Below, in pieces: positions 16,459 to 25,129 of a DNA stretch of 64,000 nucleotides (position 1 is the first letter of the stretch; each line of letters starts with the position of its first letter). Position numbers and translations under genes: made by a program. The stretch covers positions 111,374-175,373 of the forward strand of contig JAEUIU010000058.1 of NCBI GenBank assembly GCA_016795065.1, in the 5' to 3' direction. A model generated the notes under the pieces. The model saw only the letters and a program-made list of their open reading frames with translations. It was not told the origin of the DNA and made no database searches. The stretch is from Phycisphaerae bacterium (GTDB lineage Bacteria > Planctomycetota > Phycisphaerae > Phycisphaerales > SM1A02).

Positions 16459-18207
16459 CTACTCCGCGGTCCATCGCGAAAGCAGCAGGGCCAAATCGAC
16501 GGCGTCAATCACCTCGTCCGCATTCAGATCGGCTCGCATCGTCGGGTCGATCGCTCCCCATTCATCGAGCAGCAGGGCAAGGTCAGTTGCCCCAACCAGG
16601 CCGTCGTCGTCGATGTCGCCCCGCAGTCCGGACTTGACCGTGAGGTATTGGTTCCTGGGAACGCTCCGCTCAAGCGTTGTCGTGCCGTCACTCCAGTGAA
16701 CGCGCACGTCGACGAACTGTGCGCTGCCGATGCCCACATGAACACGTCCCTCGTCCTGTGACTGGAAATTGGTGCCCGCATCAACCATGCGAACCCACTC
16801 CTGGTCGAGGGTCGCAACGGCTACCCGAGCCCCGACGCCGTTGGGAGCAAGACGGTGGTCGCCCGTCGTGTCGAGCTTCAGTCCCAACCACCCGGTCGTG
16901 TCACCCGCGGGCAGGTCATTCCGAAAAACCCTCATCGGCTCCTTGTTGCTGAAGATGACAACGTCACGATCGCCATCGTTCTCCAGGTCGAGCGTGAGCA
17001 GTCCACGACCGGGGCCGGTGTGCCAGAGACCGCTGCTGGCCGCGACGTCAACGAACGTCCCGTTAGCCGCCGCCATCCACACTCGGGATGGCGAGTTCTG
17101 GAAGATGGGCGGCGCGAACCAGCCGCTGGTCTCCAGCAAGTCGATACGACCGTCATGGTTGAGATCCACCGCTGCGGTCCCCCATCCCCAGTGCCCGTTC
17201 TGGACGCCCAGGGCACCCGCCACTTGCTCGAAGGTGTGCAAGCCCACGTTTCGGTAGAGCATGTTTCCCGTGCCGGGAATGCCAGCCGACGCCGGCCCGT
17301 AAATGCTTGTGACGTACCAATCCATCTGGCCGTCTGCGTCAAAGTCTGCAACGGTCTGACCCATCCCATTCCCATCAAGGCCAGTACCGCTCGGCCCAGT
17401 GAGATTCGTGAATGTGCCATCTCCGTTGTTGGCGAAGTACCGGGAGGTTCCGAAGTCCGCCGCCAGAAGTAACTCCGGCCAGCGGTCACCATTCATGTCC
17501 ACGAATCGTGGCGAGAATCCGCGAATCCCGTTCAGGGACAACCCGGCGGATGCCGTGGCGTTCGTGAATGTCCCGTTCCCGTTGTTGCGGTAGAGCCGGT
17601 TGCCCTGCGCGTTTGACTTCCACCCGGCAATGAACAGGTCAAGATCGCCATCGAGGTCGTAGTCGCCCCACGCGGCGCCTGTCCCGTCATAGGTCATGGG
17701 ACTTCCGAACTGCACGCCCGCCGATTGCGCGACCTCCACAAACTGTCCCCGACCGGTGTTGCGGTAGAGACGGTGCTTCCCAGGGGAAAGCGGCATCCCC
17801 TCGAGTCCGCAGCTCGTCACGAACAGGTCAACCCAGCCGTCGCCGTCGTAGTCGCCAGCCGCTGCTGCGAGCCCCGCGTGCTTCACGGCAACACCCCATG
17901 CCGCCGCCTTGTTCGTGAAGTGCCCGGTCCCGTCGTTGATGTAGAGCACGTCGGGCAGGTCGCCACCGATCACGACGAAGATGTCTTGATCGCCGTCATT
18001 GTCAAAGTCCGCGGCCACGCCACCCGAGGTCATGTACGCGAGAATCGAACCGGAAGTCTCGAGCGTCACGGACGGCGAGTGCGTGGCCGAGATGCCAATG
18101 GCCGCAGTTACATCGGAAAAAACCACAGACTCGGCGCTGGTCGCTCGTACGACGAAAAAACCCGCCACCAAGATTGATCCAATCGCCCCACGACGTGCCA
18201 TCTTCAT
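16459..18207 (-). CDS. Secreted CRTAC-like protein: FG-GAP/VCBS repeats, ASPIC/UnbV and dockerin-like tail
   Basis: 582 residues from ATG 18207, chosen because a signal peptide (MKMARRGAIGSILVAGFF...) begins there after a GGGGG stretch. Repeated FG-GAP/VCBS blades carry calcium-type loops (ADFDNDGDQDIF, GDYDGDGWVDLF, GDYDLDGDLDLF, VDLNHDGRIDLL), giving a beta-propeller. An ASPIC/UnbV module (about 435-500; NGVGARV, VHWSDG) follows, as in CRTAC1-like proteins. The C-terminus holds two dockerin-like calcium repeats (GDIDDDGLVGATDLALLLDEWG-type, about 522-580). It is presumably an extracellular adhesion or binding protein. It converges on the CHAT gene with 27 bp between stops. Confidence 0.85.
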   Translation of the reverse strand: MKMARRGAIGSILVAGFFVVRATSAESVVFSDVTAAIGISATHSPSVTLETSGSILAYMTSGGVAADFDNDGDQDIFVVIGGDLPDVLYINDGTGHFTNKAAAWGVAVKHAGLAAAAGDYDGDGWVDLFVTSCGLEGMPLSPGKHRLYRNTGRGQFVEVAQSAGVQFGSPMTYDGTGAAWGDYDLDGDLDLFIAGWKSNAQGNRLYRNNGNGTFTNATASAGLSLNGIRGFSPRFVDMNGDRWPELLLAADFGTSRYFANNGDGTFTNLTGPSGTGLDGNGMGQTVADFDADGQMDWYVTSIYGPASAGIPGTGNMLYRNVGLHTFEQVAGALGVQNGHWGWGTAAVDLNHDGRIDLLETSGWFAPPIFQNSPSRVWMAAANGTFVDVAASSGLWHTGPGRGLLTLDLENDGDRDVVIFSNKEPMRVFRNDLPAGDTTGWLGLKLDTTGDHRLAPNGVGARVAVATLDQEWVRMVDAGTNFQSQDEGRVHVGIGSAQFVDVRVHWSDGTTTLERSVPRNQYLTVKSGLRGDIDDDGLVGATDLALLLDEWGAIDPTMRADLNADEVIDAVDLALLLSRWTAE

Positions 18208-18300
18208 TGCGCCCCCAGGCAATCGCACGATGTAAGGCGATCGCCAATCTGAGATTACAGACGCGGGCGATACAAGCAACCCAGAACTTCGTGAAAACGT

Positions 18301-18798
18301 TCACGGTCCTGGCCGACGTGGCAGCTCGAGCATGACGACGCCAGCTTCGGAAAAAACGCCGCGGCTCTTTTCGATGCTGTCGATCCAACGTGCGTCATCG
18401 GGGGTCACGGTATAGGTCACAACCTGCACCACGCCGGATTGAATGATGGTCAGAGCGCATTGGATACACGGGAAGAAGGTCGAATAGAGGGTCGAGCCGA
18501 TCGGCGATACGCCGTTGCGGGCACATTGGACAATCGCGTTCACCTCGGCGTGACAGACGAGGTCGTACTTGGCGGGCCGCTCGAGTCTCTCGGGACGATC
18601 TTCGATCCCCCGAGGCAGGCCGTTGAAGCCGGTCGAGACGATCTGCCGGCTGATCGGCGAGACGATGACGCATCCGACTCCGCGCGACGGATCCTTGCTC
18701 CACGCGGCAATGCAGTCTGCAAGCTCGAGAAAGCGATAGTGCCACTTCTCGCTGAGCGGTCCCGAGGAAGCTCCACACGCTAATCCGTTGCCGCTCAT
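18301..18798 (-). CDS. Deoxycytidylate (dCMP) deaminase family protein
   Basis: 165 residues from ATG 18798, which overlaps the stop of the upstream cytochrome gene as ATGA. Zinc-binding residues of the cytidine/dCMP deaminase fold are all present: His83-A-Glu85 in CHAEVNAIVQ and Cys111/Cys114 in FFPCIQCA. The N-terminal SKDPSRGVGCVIVSP and FNGLPRGI segments match ComEB/dCMP deaminases, which turn dCMP into dUMP for dTMP synthesis. The translational coupling to a c-type cytochrome is unexpected for a nucleotide enzyme. A tRNA or antibiotic deaminase of the same fold is less likely given the PRG loop. Confidence 0.85.
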   Translation of the reverse strand: MSGNGLACGASSGPLSEKWHYRFLELADCIAAWSKDPSRGVGCVIVSPISRQIVSTGFNGLPRGIEDRPERLERPAKYDLVCHAEVNAIVQCARNGVSPIGSTLYSTFFPCIQCALTIIQSGVVQVVTYTVTPDDARWIDSIEKSRGVFSEAGVVMLELPRRPGP

Positions 18799-20810
18799 GG
18801 TGTCGTGCCTCCCCCGTTCGTCGCAGCGCCTTCCAGTTCGGTGACCTCCCACGGTTTCATGCGACTTGCGTGTCGCTCGCGAACGGCCCGCACCACCGAA
18901 GGGCTCACCGGCGGAGCGGCGTTTCCGAAGGCCTGCCGAACGTACGTCATGACGGCGGCGATCTCCTCGTCGGTCTCGATCACCGGTGGCGGCATGAGAC
19001 CCACCACTTCCTTGGTACCGACCGTAACGCGCCCCTGGAGACCATGGAGCAGAATCTTTGCGAATCGCTCGGGATCACCGTTCACATACGGACTTGCCGC
19101 AAGCGGCGGATAGACGCCATCCTGGCCGACGCCAGCGGGGCCATGACAGGTCATACAGGCGCTGTACACGCGACGCCCAAGCTCTATCGTCTCCTCCGGC
19201 GTCGTCGCCAACGACGGCGCCTCAACGTCGCTGCGGTCTGGCCAACGAACCCAAGCATCCAGCGGGCGGAATGGCCCCCCAACGTCGCTCGCCATCAAGG
19301 CCGCGTAACCCTTCGGCGCCCGGTCCAATCGGACGATCGCATGACGTCGTACATTCGGTTGTGTCGCCGAGAAGGCCGCCCGAATCAGGTTCGCTGCGAC
19401 AGCCGAATCGCCGGCTTCCCGCCGGCTGGCCGCTCGCTCCAGAAGCTGGCGCTGGGCAACCGGATCGCCGCTGGCCACGATGGAGCCCAGGACTCGGTCC
19501 GTCGTTGATTCGAGCCACCAGTTTCGCCCCGCCGCCCGACCATCCGCGTCCATCCTCGCAAGGAGGCGATCCAACAAGAGTGTTTCCCGCCCCCGCGCTG
19601 CCGCGAGGAGTTCGTCCGTCAAGCGACCGTCTTCCTTCGATCGCTCCGCAGCAGCAATCGAGGCGTCCAACAGCGCCGTGGCGGAGATCGCCGCAAGCGG
19701 ATCAGCCAGACGCGCGGCCAGTGGTTGACCGGCGCCCAAGGATGACGCGAATCGCCGCACAACAGGTGACGGATCGGCCGCCGCCGCCTGTACATCCGCC
19801 GCTTCCATCATGCCGATTCGATCCAAGGCGCAGAACGCGAGGCGACGGATCGATGGATCAACGTTGTCTCGGGCAAGGGCCCGCAACGGCGCGACAACGG
19901 ACTCACCCGAATCTCCATCACCAATCTCGAACACGAGAGCCTCGAGCGCAAGCGTCCGCCGCATGGCGTTCGGCGAGGCAAGCAGGGGAAGAAGCGCCTG
20001 TGTCCCGAGTTCGCCCGGCACGGGTTCGAAGGGCGCACCGGTGGCCTGCCCTTGATGCCGGCGCCAGCGCCAACCCGCATCGGGACGTTGCACGGACAGC
20101 TGAGAATCCGCGAATGAGATGCGATTCAGCAGGCCATCCGAATCGCTCCAGCCAAACTCCGGCTTGCCTTCCACCACCCCGACCGCTCCGACAATCACGG
20201 CGGCCGCATCATCCAACCGGCCTCCCGGCAAACGGGCGGGGTCGCCCGGCCACAGCCGAATCGCCCCTCCGTCGATCGCCAGCAGGTCACCCGAAGCCGT
20301 CGGCGCGACGCCCAAGAGCGGGCGCTCAAGATCCTCCCAACGAGTCAGCGCCCGGCCATCCCATCGAAAGCGCAGTCGCGTGCCGCCCACGAGGAGCCAG
20401 CCATCAGAGGTGATCACCAGCGAGTTCCCGCCGCCGAGCCCGGACGCAACCACAGATGTCGTTTCGCCGCGACCATCGCCATTCCGGTCTCGCACCAAGA
20501 GCAGGTTCGGCGGCTCCAACACGAAAGCGGCATCGCCGCTCAGGGGCTTCACCGCACGCGCCCCGATCAGGCGTTCGATGAACGATGTTTCCCTGTCCAA
20601 CGCGCCATCGCCGTTCGTGTCGATGAAGCGGGAAACTCCGGAACTTCGCACCATCCACACCGAACCGGACAGATCCCACGCACGATCGAAGATCATCTCG
20701 TCACCGGCATCGCCCGCTTTGGTCGACTGGGAGGAAGCAACGAACGCGACGGCGCAGGCGATGCTTGCGGACCGGAGCGTTGCTGACGAGATCCACCCGA
20801 CACGGTTCAT
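18795..20810 (-). CDS. PVC-type c-type cytochrome with helical repeats
   Basis: 671 residues with an N-terminal signal peptide (about 1-32). Residues 40-270 resemble the beta-propeller of planctomycete PVC-type dehydrogenases (IDTNGDGALDRET, VRDRNGDGRGETT). Residues 285-510 are HEAT-like alpha repeats. The cytochrome c domain follows, with the haem site C552-M-T-C555-H556 and a probable distal Met in GLMPPP, followed by ETDEEIAAVMTYVRQAFG. It should act in the periplasm as an electron carrier or in an oxidoreductase complex. The PilZ gene ends 30 bp upstream, and the dCMP deaminase start overlaps its stop. Confidence 0.85.
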   Translation of the reverse strand: MNRVGWISSATLRSASIACAVAFVASSQSTKAGDAGDEMIFDRAWDLSGSVWMVRSSGVSRFIDTNGDGALDRETSFIERLIGARAVKPLSGDAAFVLEPPNLLLVRDRNGDGRGETTSVVASGLGGGNSLVITSDGWLLVGGTRLRFRWDGRALTRWEDLERPLLGVAPTASGDLLAIDGGAIRLWPGDPARLPGGRLDDAAAVIVGAVGVVEGKPEFGWSDSDGLLNRISFADSQLSVQRPDAGWRWRRHQGQATGAPFEPVPGELGTQALLPLLASPNAMRRTLALEALVFEIGDGDSGESVVAPLRALARDNVDPSIRRLAFCALDRIGMMEAADVQAAAADPSPVVRRFASSLGAGQPLAARLADPLAAISATALLDASIAAAERSKEDGRLTDELLAAARGRETLLLDRLLARMDADGRAAGRNWWLESTTDRVLGSIVASGDPVAQRQLLERAASRREAGDSAVAANLIRAAFSATQPNVRRHAIVRLDRAPKGYAALMASDVGGPFRPLDAWVRWPDRSDVEAPSLATTPEETIELGRRVYSACMTCHGPAGVGQDGVYPPLAASPYVNGDPERFAKILLHGLQGRVTVGTKEVVGLMPPPVIETDEEIAAVMTYVRQAFGNAAPPVSPSVVRAVRERHASRMKPWEVTELEGAATNGGGTTP

Positions 20811-20840
20811 CCGGGCCAGTGTACGGGAGGTTTGGGGCTC

Positions 20841-21194
20841 TCAGGTCGCCGGGGTAAAGCGAACGCCCGCCTCGTACGCAGTGCCGCCGCCTTCCTGTGC
20901 GCAGCGCCGACACCACATGATCTGGAACGAGCGATTGAGCGCCGTCGCCGAAGGCAGGAGCGAGAGTGCCACCCCGGTCATTCCCTCATGCACCGGGAGC
21001 AGCGAGTGGATGCGCATGCCGCCTTCGCTGATGTCCAGCAACCGGTACCGCAGCGGCGAATCCTTGGCGTGCGACCAGGCGATGAGCACCTCGCCGTGTG
21101 TCGGAACGCGACCGTTGTTGAAGCGGCGCTCGCTGGGCGAAAGCCACTTCGCATTCGGTCCATTCGAAGCTCCCAGTTTTCGATGAGGCAGCAT
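20841..21194 (-). CDS. PilZ-domain protein
   Basis: 117 residues, essentially a single PilZ domain. The D/NxSxxG motif is intact (D54-I-S-E-G-G59 in LLDISEGGMRI), and the C-terminal AGVRF strand is typical. The arginine motif before it reads ERRFNNGRV, with one residue too many between the arginines compared with the usual RxxxR, so c-di-GMP binding may be weakened. An MWCRRC stretch gives two cysteines. It is the first gene of a minus-strand set with the c-type cytochrome and dCMP deaminase. Two c-di-GMP enzyme genes lie elsewhere in the window (53570 and, degenerate, 57676). Confidence 0.75.
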   Translation of the reverse strand: MLPHRKLGASNGPNAKWLSPSERRFNNGRVPTHGEVLIAWSHAKDSPLRYRLLDISEGGMRIHSLLPVHEGMTGVALSLLPSATALNRSFQIMWCRRCAQEGGGTAYEAGVRFTPAT

Positions 21195-21491
21195 GTCTAT
21201 GGAATCCCCGTTGCGCGACCGCGCGACGCTTGCTTCGCCTCATCGGGCCGGCAGCGCCCGAACTGAGGAATCCTCATGGCTTCCGATGTCGCGATGCCGT
21301 TCTCGGACGACTTCGGTCGGCGCATCCCACACATTCGGAACACCCGTTGGAGATCGCCCTCTGCGGCGGGAAGTAGGGTTGCTCAAGGCGGGAGGCATGT
21401 CGATAGGGTCAGGCCGGAATGCGCTACCGCGCACGCCCGGTTCCTCCCGGTGGGTTGTGTGCCGGAGGGAAATCGCCCGGACCGTTGCACG

Positions 21492-22859
21492 ATGGATGAT
21501 CGGCAGACCATCGACAACCCGGCCGAAAGGCCGGACTCCAGCGACGCTCCCGTCGAATCGGCCATCGGCTTGGCCACCGACGGGCACGTAGCTACCGAGT
21601 CGCACCCACCGACCTCGTCGGAATGCGCATCGGTTGTGACGCCGGACGGGATGACGCGAAAGGAGTCTGTTGATGGTGTCGGCACTGAGCCGTCACCATC
21701 CATCGACCCCAACGAGTCTGCCTCGCGTGAGACCAACCCGAACCCACTGGAATCGCCCGTCGAGCCCGACGGCATCGCGCCCCCAAGCCCCGCGGCGGAG
21801 GCTGAGGCGTCCCTTGACCAGATGCGCGCCCTGCTTGACGAGGTGCGCACGATGGTAAGCGACCCGAGCGGCGATTCCGGCGAGCTCCTCCACGCGGTCT
21901 GCAACGAAGAGGCGCTTGCCGAGCACGGGGCTGAGATCGACCAACTCCTCAACGAGTTCCTCGATCCTAACGTCTCGTCCAACACGACGGCACCACCGCG
22001 CGACTCTGCAGTTGCCAGCGCCGATGAGGCGCTTGCTGCGGTCGAGACCGCGATGACATCACTCACCGGCGCCATCGAATCGGACAGCGTGATCGAGCCG
22101 GCACCCGCGGCCGAACCCAGTCAATCCCCCGAAGCCCCTCCCGCCGACGCCGTGATCAACGAGGCACCCCCAACGGCAGAGGCGGTCGAAGCCCCAACCG
22201 TTCCGGCTCCGGAGAACCAGGCCAACGCCGCGCCGACCGCGAGTGATGAACGGCCCAGTGCCGAGTCCCCGGCACCGGCAGCGTCGCCGGAGCCTGTTCC
22301 GGAACCGACCGCCGTCGCGACCGCCGCGGCAGCGATGGTCGCCGCACAGGTGCCAGAGTCACGGCCGACCGAACCACGGAAGCCCGCGTCGGCCCCGGCC
22401 GTCCCCACCGTCAGCGCGGTGAAGCGCATGACGGCGAACCTCACCCGGATCGCTTCAACCCTGAGCTTCCGCACTCGGAGCGCACTGACCGGCGTCGCCT
22501 CGCTGCTGCCCCAGAAGTTCCGCATGCTCGGCGGGGTTGCGGCTCTCACCCTGTTCATCTGGGTCCCGGTCGTCTGGTGGATGGCAAAGACCATCGCCGC
22601 CAACGACCGCGTTCGCCCACTCACCGATGCCGAGCTTCATCATCTGGTTGAGTCGACCCACGCAGCGGCCGCGGCAGGCGCCCACGGCGACGCCAAGTCG
22701 GAGAAGAAGGACGACGGGCACGGTGAGAAGTCCGACAAGAAGGACTCCCACGGCGAGAAGAAGGATGCCGACCATAAGCCCGCGAAGAAAGACGACGGGC
22801 ACGGCGCCAAGGATGCCAAGAAGCCGGCGAAGGACGCTGGCCACGGCGGCGGTCACTAA
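21492..22859 (+). CDS. Membrane protein with long acidic N-terminus and His/Lys-rich tail
   Basis: 455 residues from ATG 21492 (the frame is open further upstream to 21276, but that part is Arg-rich and non-conserved in style). Residues 1-300 are acidic and Ala/Pro/Glu-rich, with one helical patch (ASLDQMRALLDEVRTMVSD, about 105-160). A basic helical stretch (300-344) precedes one strong membrane segment (about 345-368, ALTLFIWVPVVWWMA). The last 70 residues are a repeat of Gly-His and Lys-Asp units (DDGHGEKSDKKDSHGEKKD and similar), probably metal-binding or unstructured. No family is recognised. It diverges from the PilZ gene and converges on lipA with 18 bp between stops. Confidence 0.6.
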   Translation: MDDRQTIDNPAERPDSSDAPVESAIGLATDGHVATESHPPTSSECASVVTPDGMTRKESVDGVGTEPSPSIDPNESASRETNPNPLESPVEPDGIAPPSPAAEAEASLDQMRALLDEVRTMVSDPSGDSGELLHAVCNEEALAEHGAEIDQLLNEFLDPNVSSNTTAPPRDSAVASADEALAAVETAMTSLTGAIESDSVIEPAPAAEPSQSPEAPPADAVINEAPPTAEAVEAPTVPAPENQANAAPTASDERPSAESPAPAASPEPVPEPTAVATAAAAMVAAQVPESRPTEPRKPASAPAVPTVSAVKRMTANLTRIASTLSFRTRSALTGVASLLPQKFRMLGGVAALTLFIWVPVVWWMAKTIAANDRVRPLTDAELHHLVESTHAAAAAGAHGDAKSEKKDDGHGEKSDKKDSHGEKKDADHKPAKKDDGHGAKDAKKPAKDAGHGGGH

Positions 22860-22877
22860 TCGTCCGCGAGCGCCGCG

Positions 22878-24044
22878 TTAGCCGCCGTCGGGACCCGTCC
22901 GTCGCTCCCTGCCAAGCCGGATGAGCGCCTCCATCCGCCGATGCACGTCGGCTTGGTCCGGATTGAGCCGATCGGCCTGTTCTTCGGCGTGATAGGAGCT
23001 GCGCACCAGCGGCCCACTCTCGACAACGCGAAAACCCTTGCGAAGCCCGCTGTCGCGGTACGCCTCGAACTGCGACGGGCTCACCCAACGATCGATCGGA
23101 AGGTGATTTCGGGTCGGTTGGAGATACTGCCCCACCGTCAGGATGTCGGCGTGGCTCTCCCGCGCGACGTCGTCCATCAGTTGGTCGATCTCGTCGTCGC
23201 GCTCGCCGATGCCGACCATGATCCCTGTCTTGGTGACAAGGCCGTTCTCCTTGATCTGCCGCAGCACGGCGATCGATCGTTCGTACTTGGCCTGCGGTCG
23301 CACTGCGGGGTGCATCCGCCTCACCGTCTCCATGTTGTGGGCAAGGATCTCGGGCTTCGAATCAATCACGGTCTGGATCGCCTTTTCGTCGCCGCAAAAG
23401 TCGCCAACTAACACTTCGACTGACATCCACGGGCATGCCTCATGAACGCGCTCGATGGTCTCTGCCCAAATGGCCGCGCCGCCGTCGGACAGCTCATCTC
23501 GGTTCACGCTGGTGATGACCACGTGGCGGAGCTGCATCAGGCGAAGAGACTCGGCCACGCGGCGCGGCTCATCGAGATCGAGCTCCGGCGGCTTGCCTGT
23601 CCGCACGTTGCAGAATCCGCAGGAGCGCGTGCAGACGTCGCCGAGGATCATGATGGTCGCGGTTCCGCGACTCCAGCACTCACCCATGTTGGGGCATGAA
23701 GCCTCTTGGCAGACCGTGTGCAGGCGATGCTCGTCGATGATCGACTTCAGGCGCCGGTAGCCTTCACCGCCCGGAACCTTGGCCCGAAGCCAGTCTGGCT
23801 TCTTGCCTATACGCAGGTGTTGCGCGGCATCAGCCTGGTTGTTCAGGACGTAGCCGGTGAGGCTCACCAACGCTTGGCCGACGGATCGCGAGGTGTCACC
23901 GCCGAGGGGCCGAGGGTGCCGTGCCACCGTGCGTGCGACGGCCTCGGCAGAGGGCCCCGTACTCGTCTCGGCCAGCAGGCGACCCAAACCTCCGGCAGTG
24001 GGGTCGGCGGCGTTGTCGGTCGGGCGGTCGGCGGTTGGTTTCAT
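22878..24044 (-). CDS. lipA: Lipoyl synthase
   Basis: 388 residues from ATG 24044. Both iron-sulfur sites are visible: the auxiliary cluster C112-x4-C117-x5-C123 (VCQEASCPNMGEC) and the radical-SAM cluster C138-x3-C142-x2-C145 (VCTRSCGFCNV). The C-terminal RSSYHAEEQ contains the Arg-Ser-x-Tyr motif whose Ser ligates the auxiliary cluster. It inserts two sulfurs into octanoyl groups on lipoate-dependent enzymes. The N-terminus is about 75 residues longer than the compact family core and is Thr/Ala-rich, so the start could lie further downstream. It diverges from the 24183 gene. Confidence 0.95.
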   Translation of the reverse strand: MKPTADRPTDNAADPTAGGLGRLLAETSTGPSAEAVARTVARHPRPLGGDTSRSVGQALVSLTGYVLNNQADAAQHLRIGKKPDWLRAKVPGGEGYRRLKSIIDEHRLHTVCQEASCPNMGECWSRGTATIMILGDVCTRSCGFCNVRTGKPPELDLDEPRRVAESLRLMQLRHVVITSVNRDELSDGGAAIWAETIERVHEACPWMSVEVLVGDFCGDEKAIQTVIDSKPEILAHNMETVRRMHPAVRPQAKYERSIAVLRQIKENGLVTKTGIMVGIGERDDEIDQLMDDVARESHADILTVGQYLQPTRNHLPIDRWVSPSQFEAYRDSGLRKGFRVVESGPLVRSSYHAEEQADRLNPDQADVHRRMEALIRLGRERRTGPDGG

Positions 24045-24182
24045 GGCCGGTTTTCGGGTGTGAGCGGCGTCGGGACTGGCGGGGCGAAACGGGACACCGA
24101 TCTCGGGGGCAGAGTGTAGGGGGCTCGAGATTGTCCCGCGCCAGGGGCTCGTCTTTGGTCCGCTCCCCCGTACCATCGGGCC

Positions 24183-24929
24183 ATGGCTGAGTCAGCCGAC
24201 GAGGGTGTCGTCCAAAGCTCACGATCGGATGCCGTCGCGACCTCAACGGCCGCCCAACCGAACAGTGATCCTGCGTTCTCCGCGTCCGCCCGTTCCTTGC
24301 GCGAGGAACGCCGCTGGAGCGGACTGCCGATTGCAGCATCACTTGCCCTCGTGGCCTTCGCGGTGGTTTTCGGAGTGTACGGACCACGGGTTGTCGATCG
24401 AGGATCTCCCCAAGTCGGCACACCGTTATGGGAAGCGGTGGATGCCGCCGTCGAGCACCTCGACCAGTACATCCTCCACGCCCCCTTTCGTCAGGGCGAG
24501 CTTGTCGTCATGGGTGAGGTGAATGCTGAATTGACCAAGATTCTGCGCATGCCTGTGGTTTGTCCCGACCTGACGGAGCATGATTTCATGCCCTGCCGCC
24601 CGCGACCCCTTCGAATCCCAGGTGCCCCAGACGCAGCCGTTGTCGTGTTTTCCCGAGGCGGCAAGAACGACGTCGAGTACCTCAGTCTCGTGATCGCTCC
24701 CTATCGTGAGCAGTACACGCTGTTCAGCGACTTCGGACGACCGCAATTTCTGGTACCCGGAGGAGCAATCGGCGTGGACGCGGCGCCCTCTGACCGCGTG
24801 GCTTCCTCGACTTTGGCGTGGACGAATGGGTCGCACCTCTTCGTTGCAGCCGGTTCCCGACGAACGACGTTGGGAGACGTCACACCCGATCTGGTCCCCT
24901 CCATGACCCGAATCGATGAGGGATCGTGA
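24183..24929 (+). CDS. Single-pass membrane protein of unknown function
   Basis: 248 residues. A cytoplasmic Ser/Thr/Arg-rich N-terminus (1-46) leads to one membrane segment (about 48-66), and the rest lies outside. The outer part contains VVCPDLTEHDFMPCRP with two Cys and a His, then a beta-rich region (DAAVVVFSRGGKNDVEYLSLVI) resembling the outer half of some planctomycete membrane anti-sigma factors. No sigma gene is adjacent, so that role is only a guess. It diverges from lipA, with 138 bp between the starts. Confidence 0.55.
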   Translation: MAESADEGVVQSSRSDAVATSTAAQPNSDPAFSASARSLREERRWSGLPIAASLALVAFAVVFGVYGPRVVDRGSPQVGTPLWEAVDAAVEHLDQYILHAPFRQGELVVMGEVNAELTKILRMPVVCPDLTEHDFMPCRPRPLRIPGAPDAAVVVFSRGGKNDVEYLSLVIAPYREQYTLFSDFGRPQFLVPGGAIGVDAAPSDRVASSTLAWTNGSHLFVAAGSRRTTLGDVTPDLVPSMTRIDEGS

Positions 24930-25038
24930 GAGGCTCCAAGTCGACGTCATGCGAACTCATGAGAAGTTTCGAGAACCGAGCGGATCAAGTCGCGGTAGCT
25001 TTGTACGGCGAAGATGGCGTCCCAAGTTGAAGCTCAAG

Positions 25039-25069
25039 TTGGAAGCCGATCCCCCTATACGCCGATAAT
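25039..25069 (+). promoter_or_regulatory. Weak sigma-70-like promoter candidate
   Basis: TTGGAA (25039-25044) and GATAAT (25064-25069) are separated by 19 bp, in the 200-bp gap before the gene at 25130. The -10-like element is good, the -35-like element and spacing are poor. Confidence 0.2.
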
Positions 25070-25129
25070 CAACAGGCCGAAGTACCTCCGGGTTCGTGAC
25101 CAATCCCAGAGGACTCCGAGGAGAGACCC

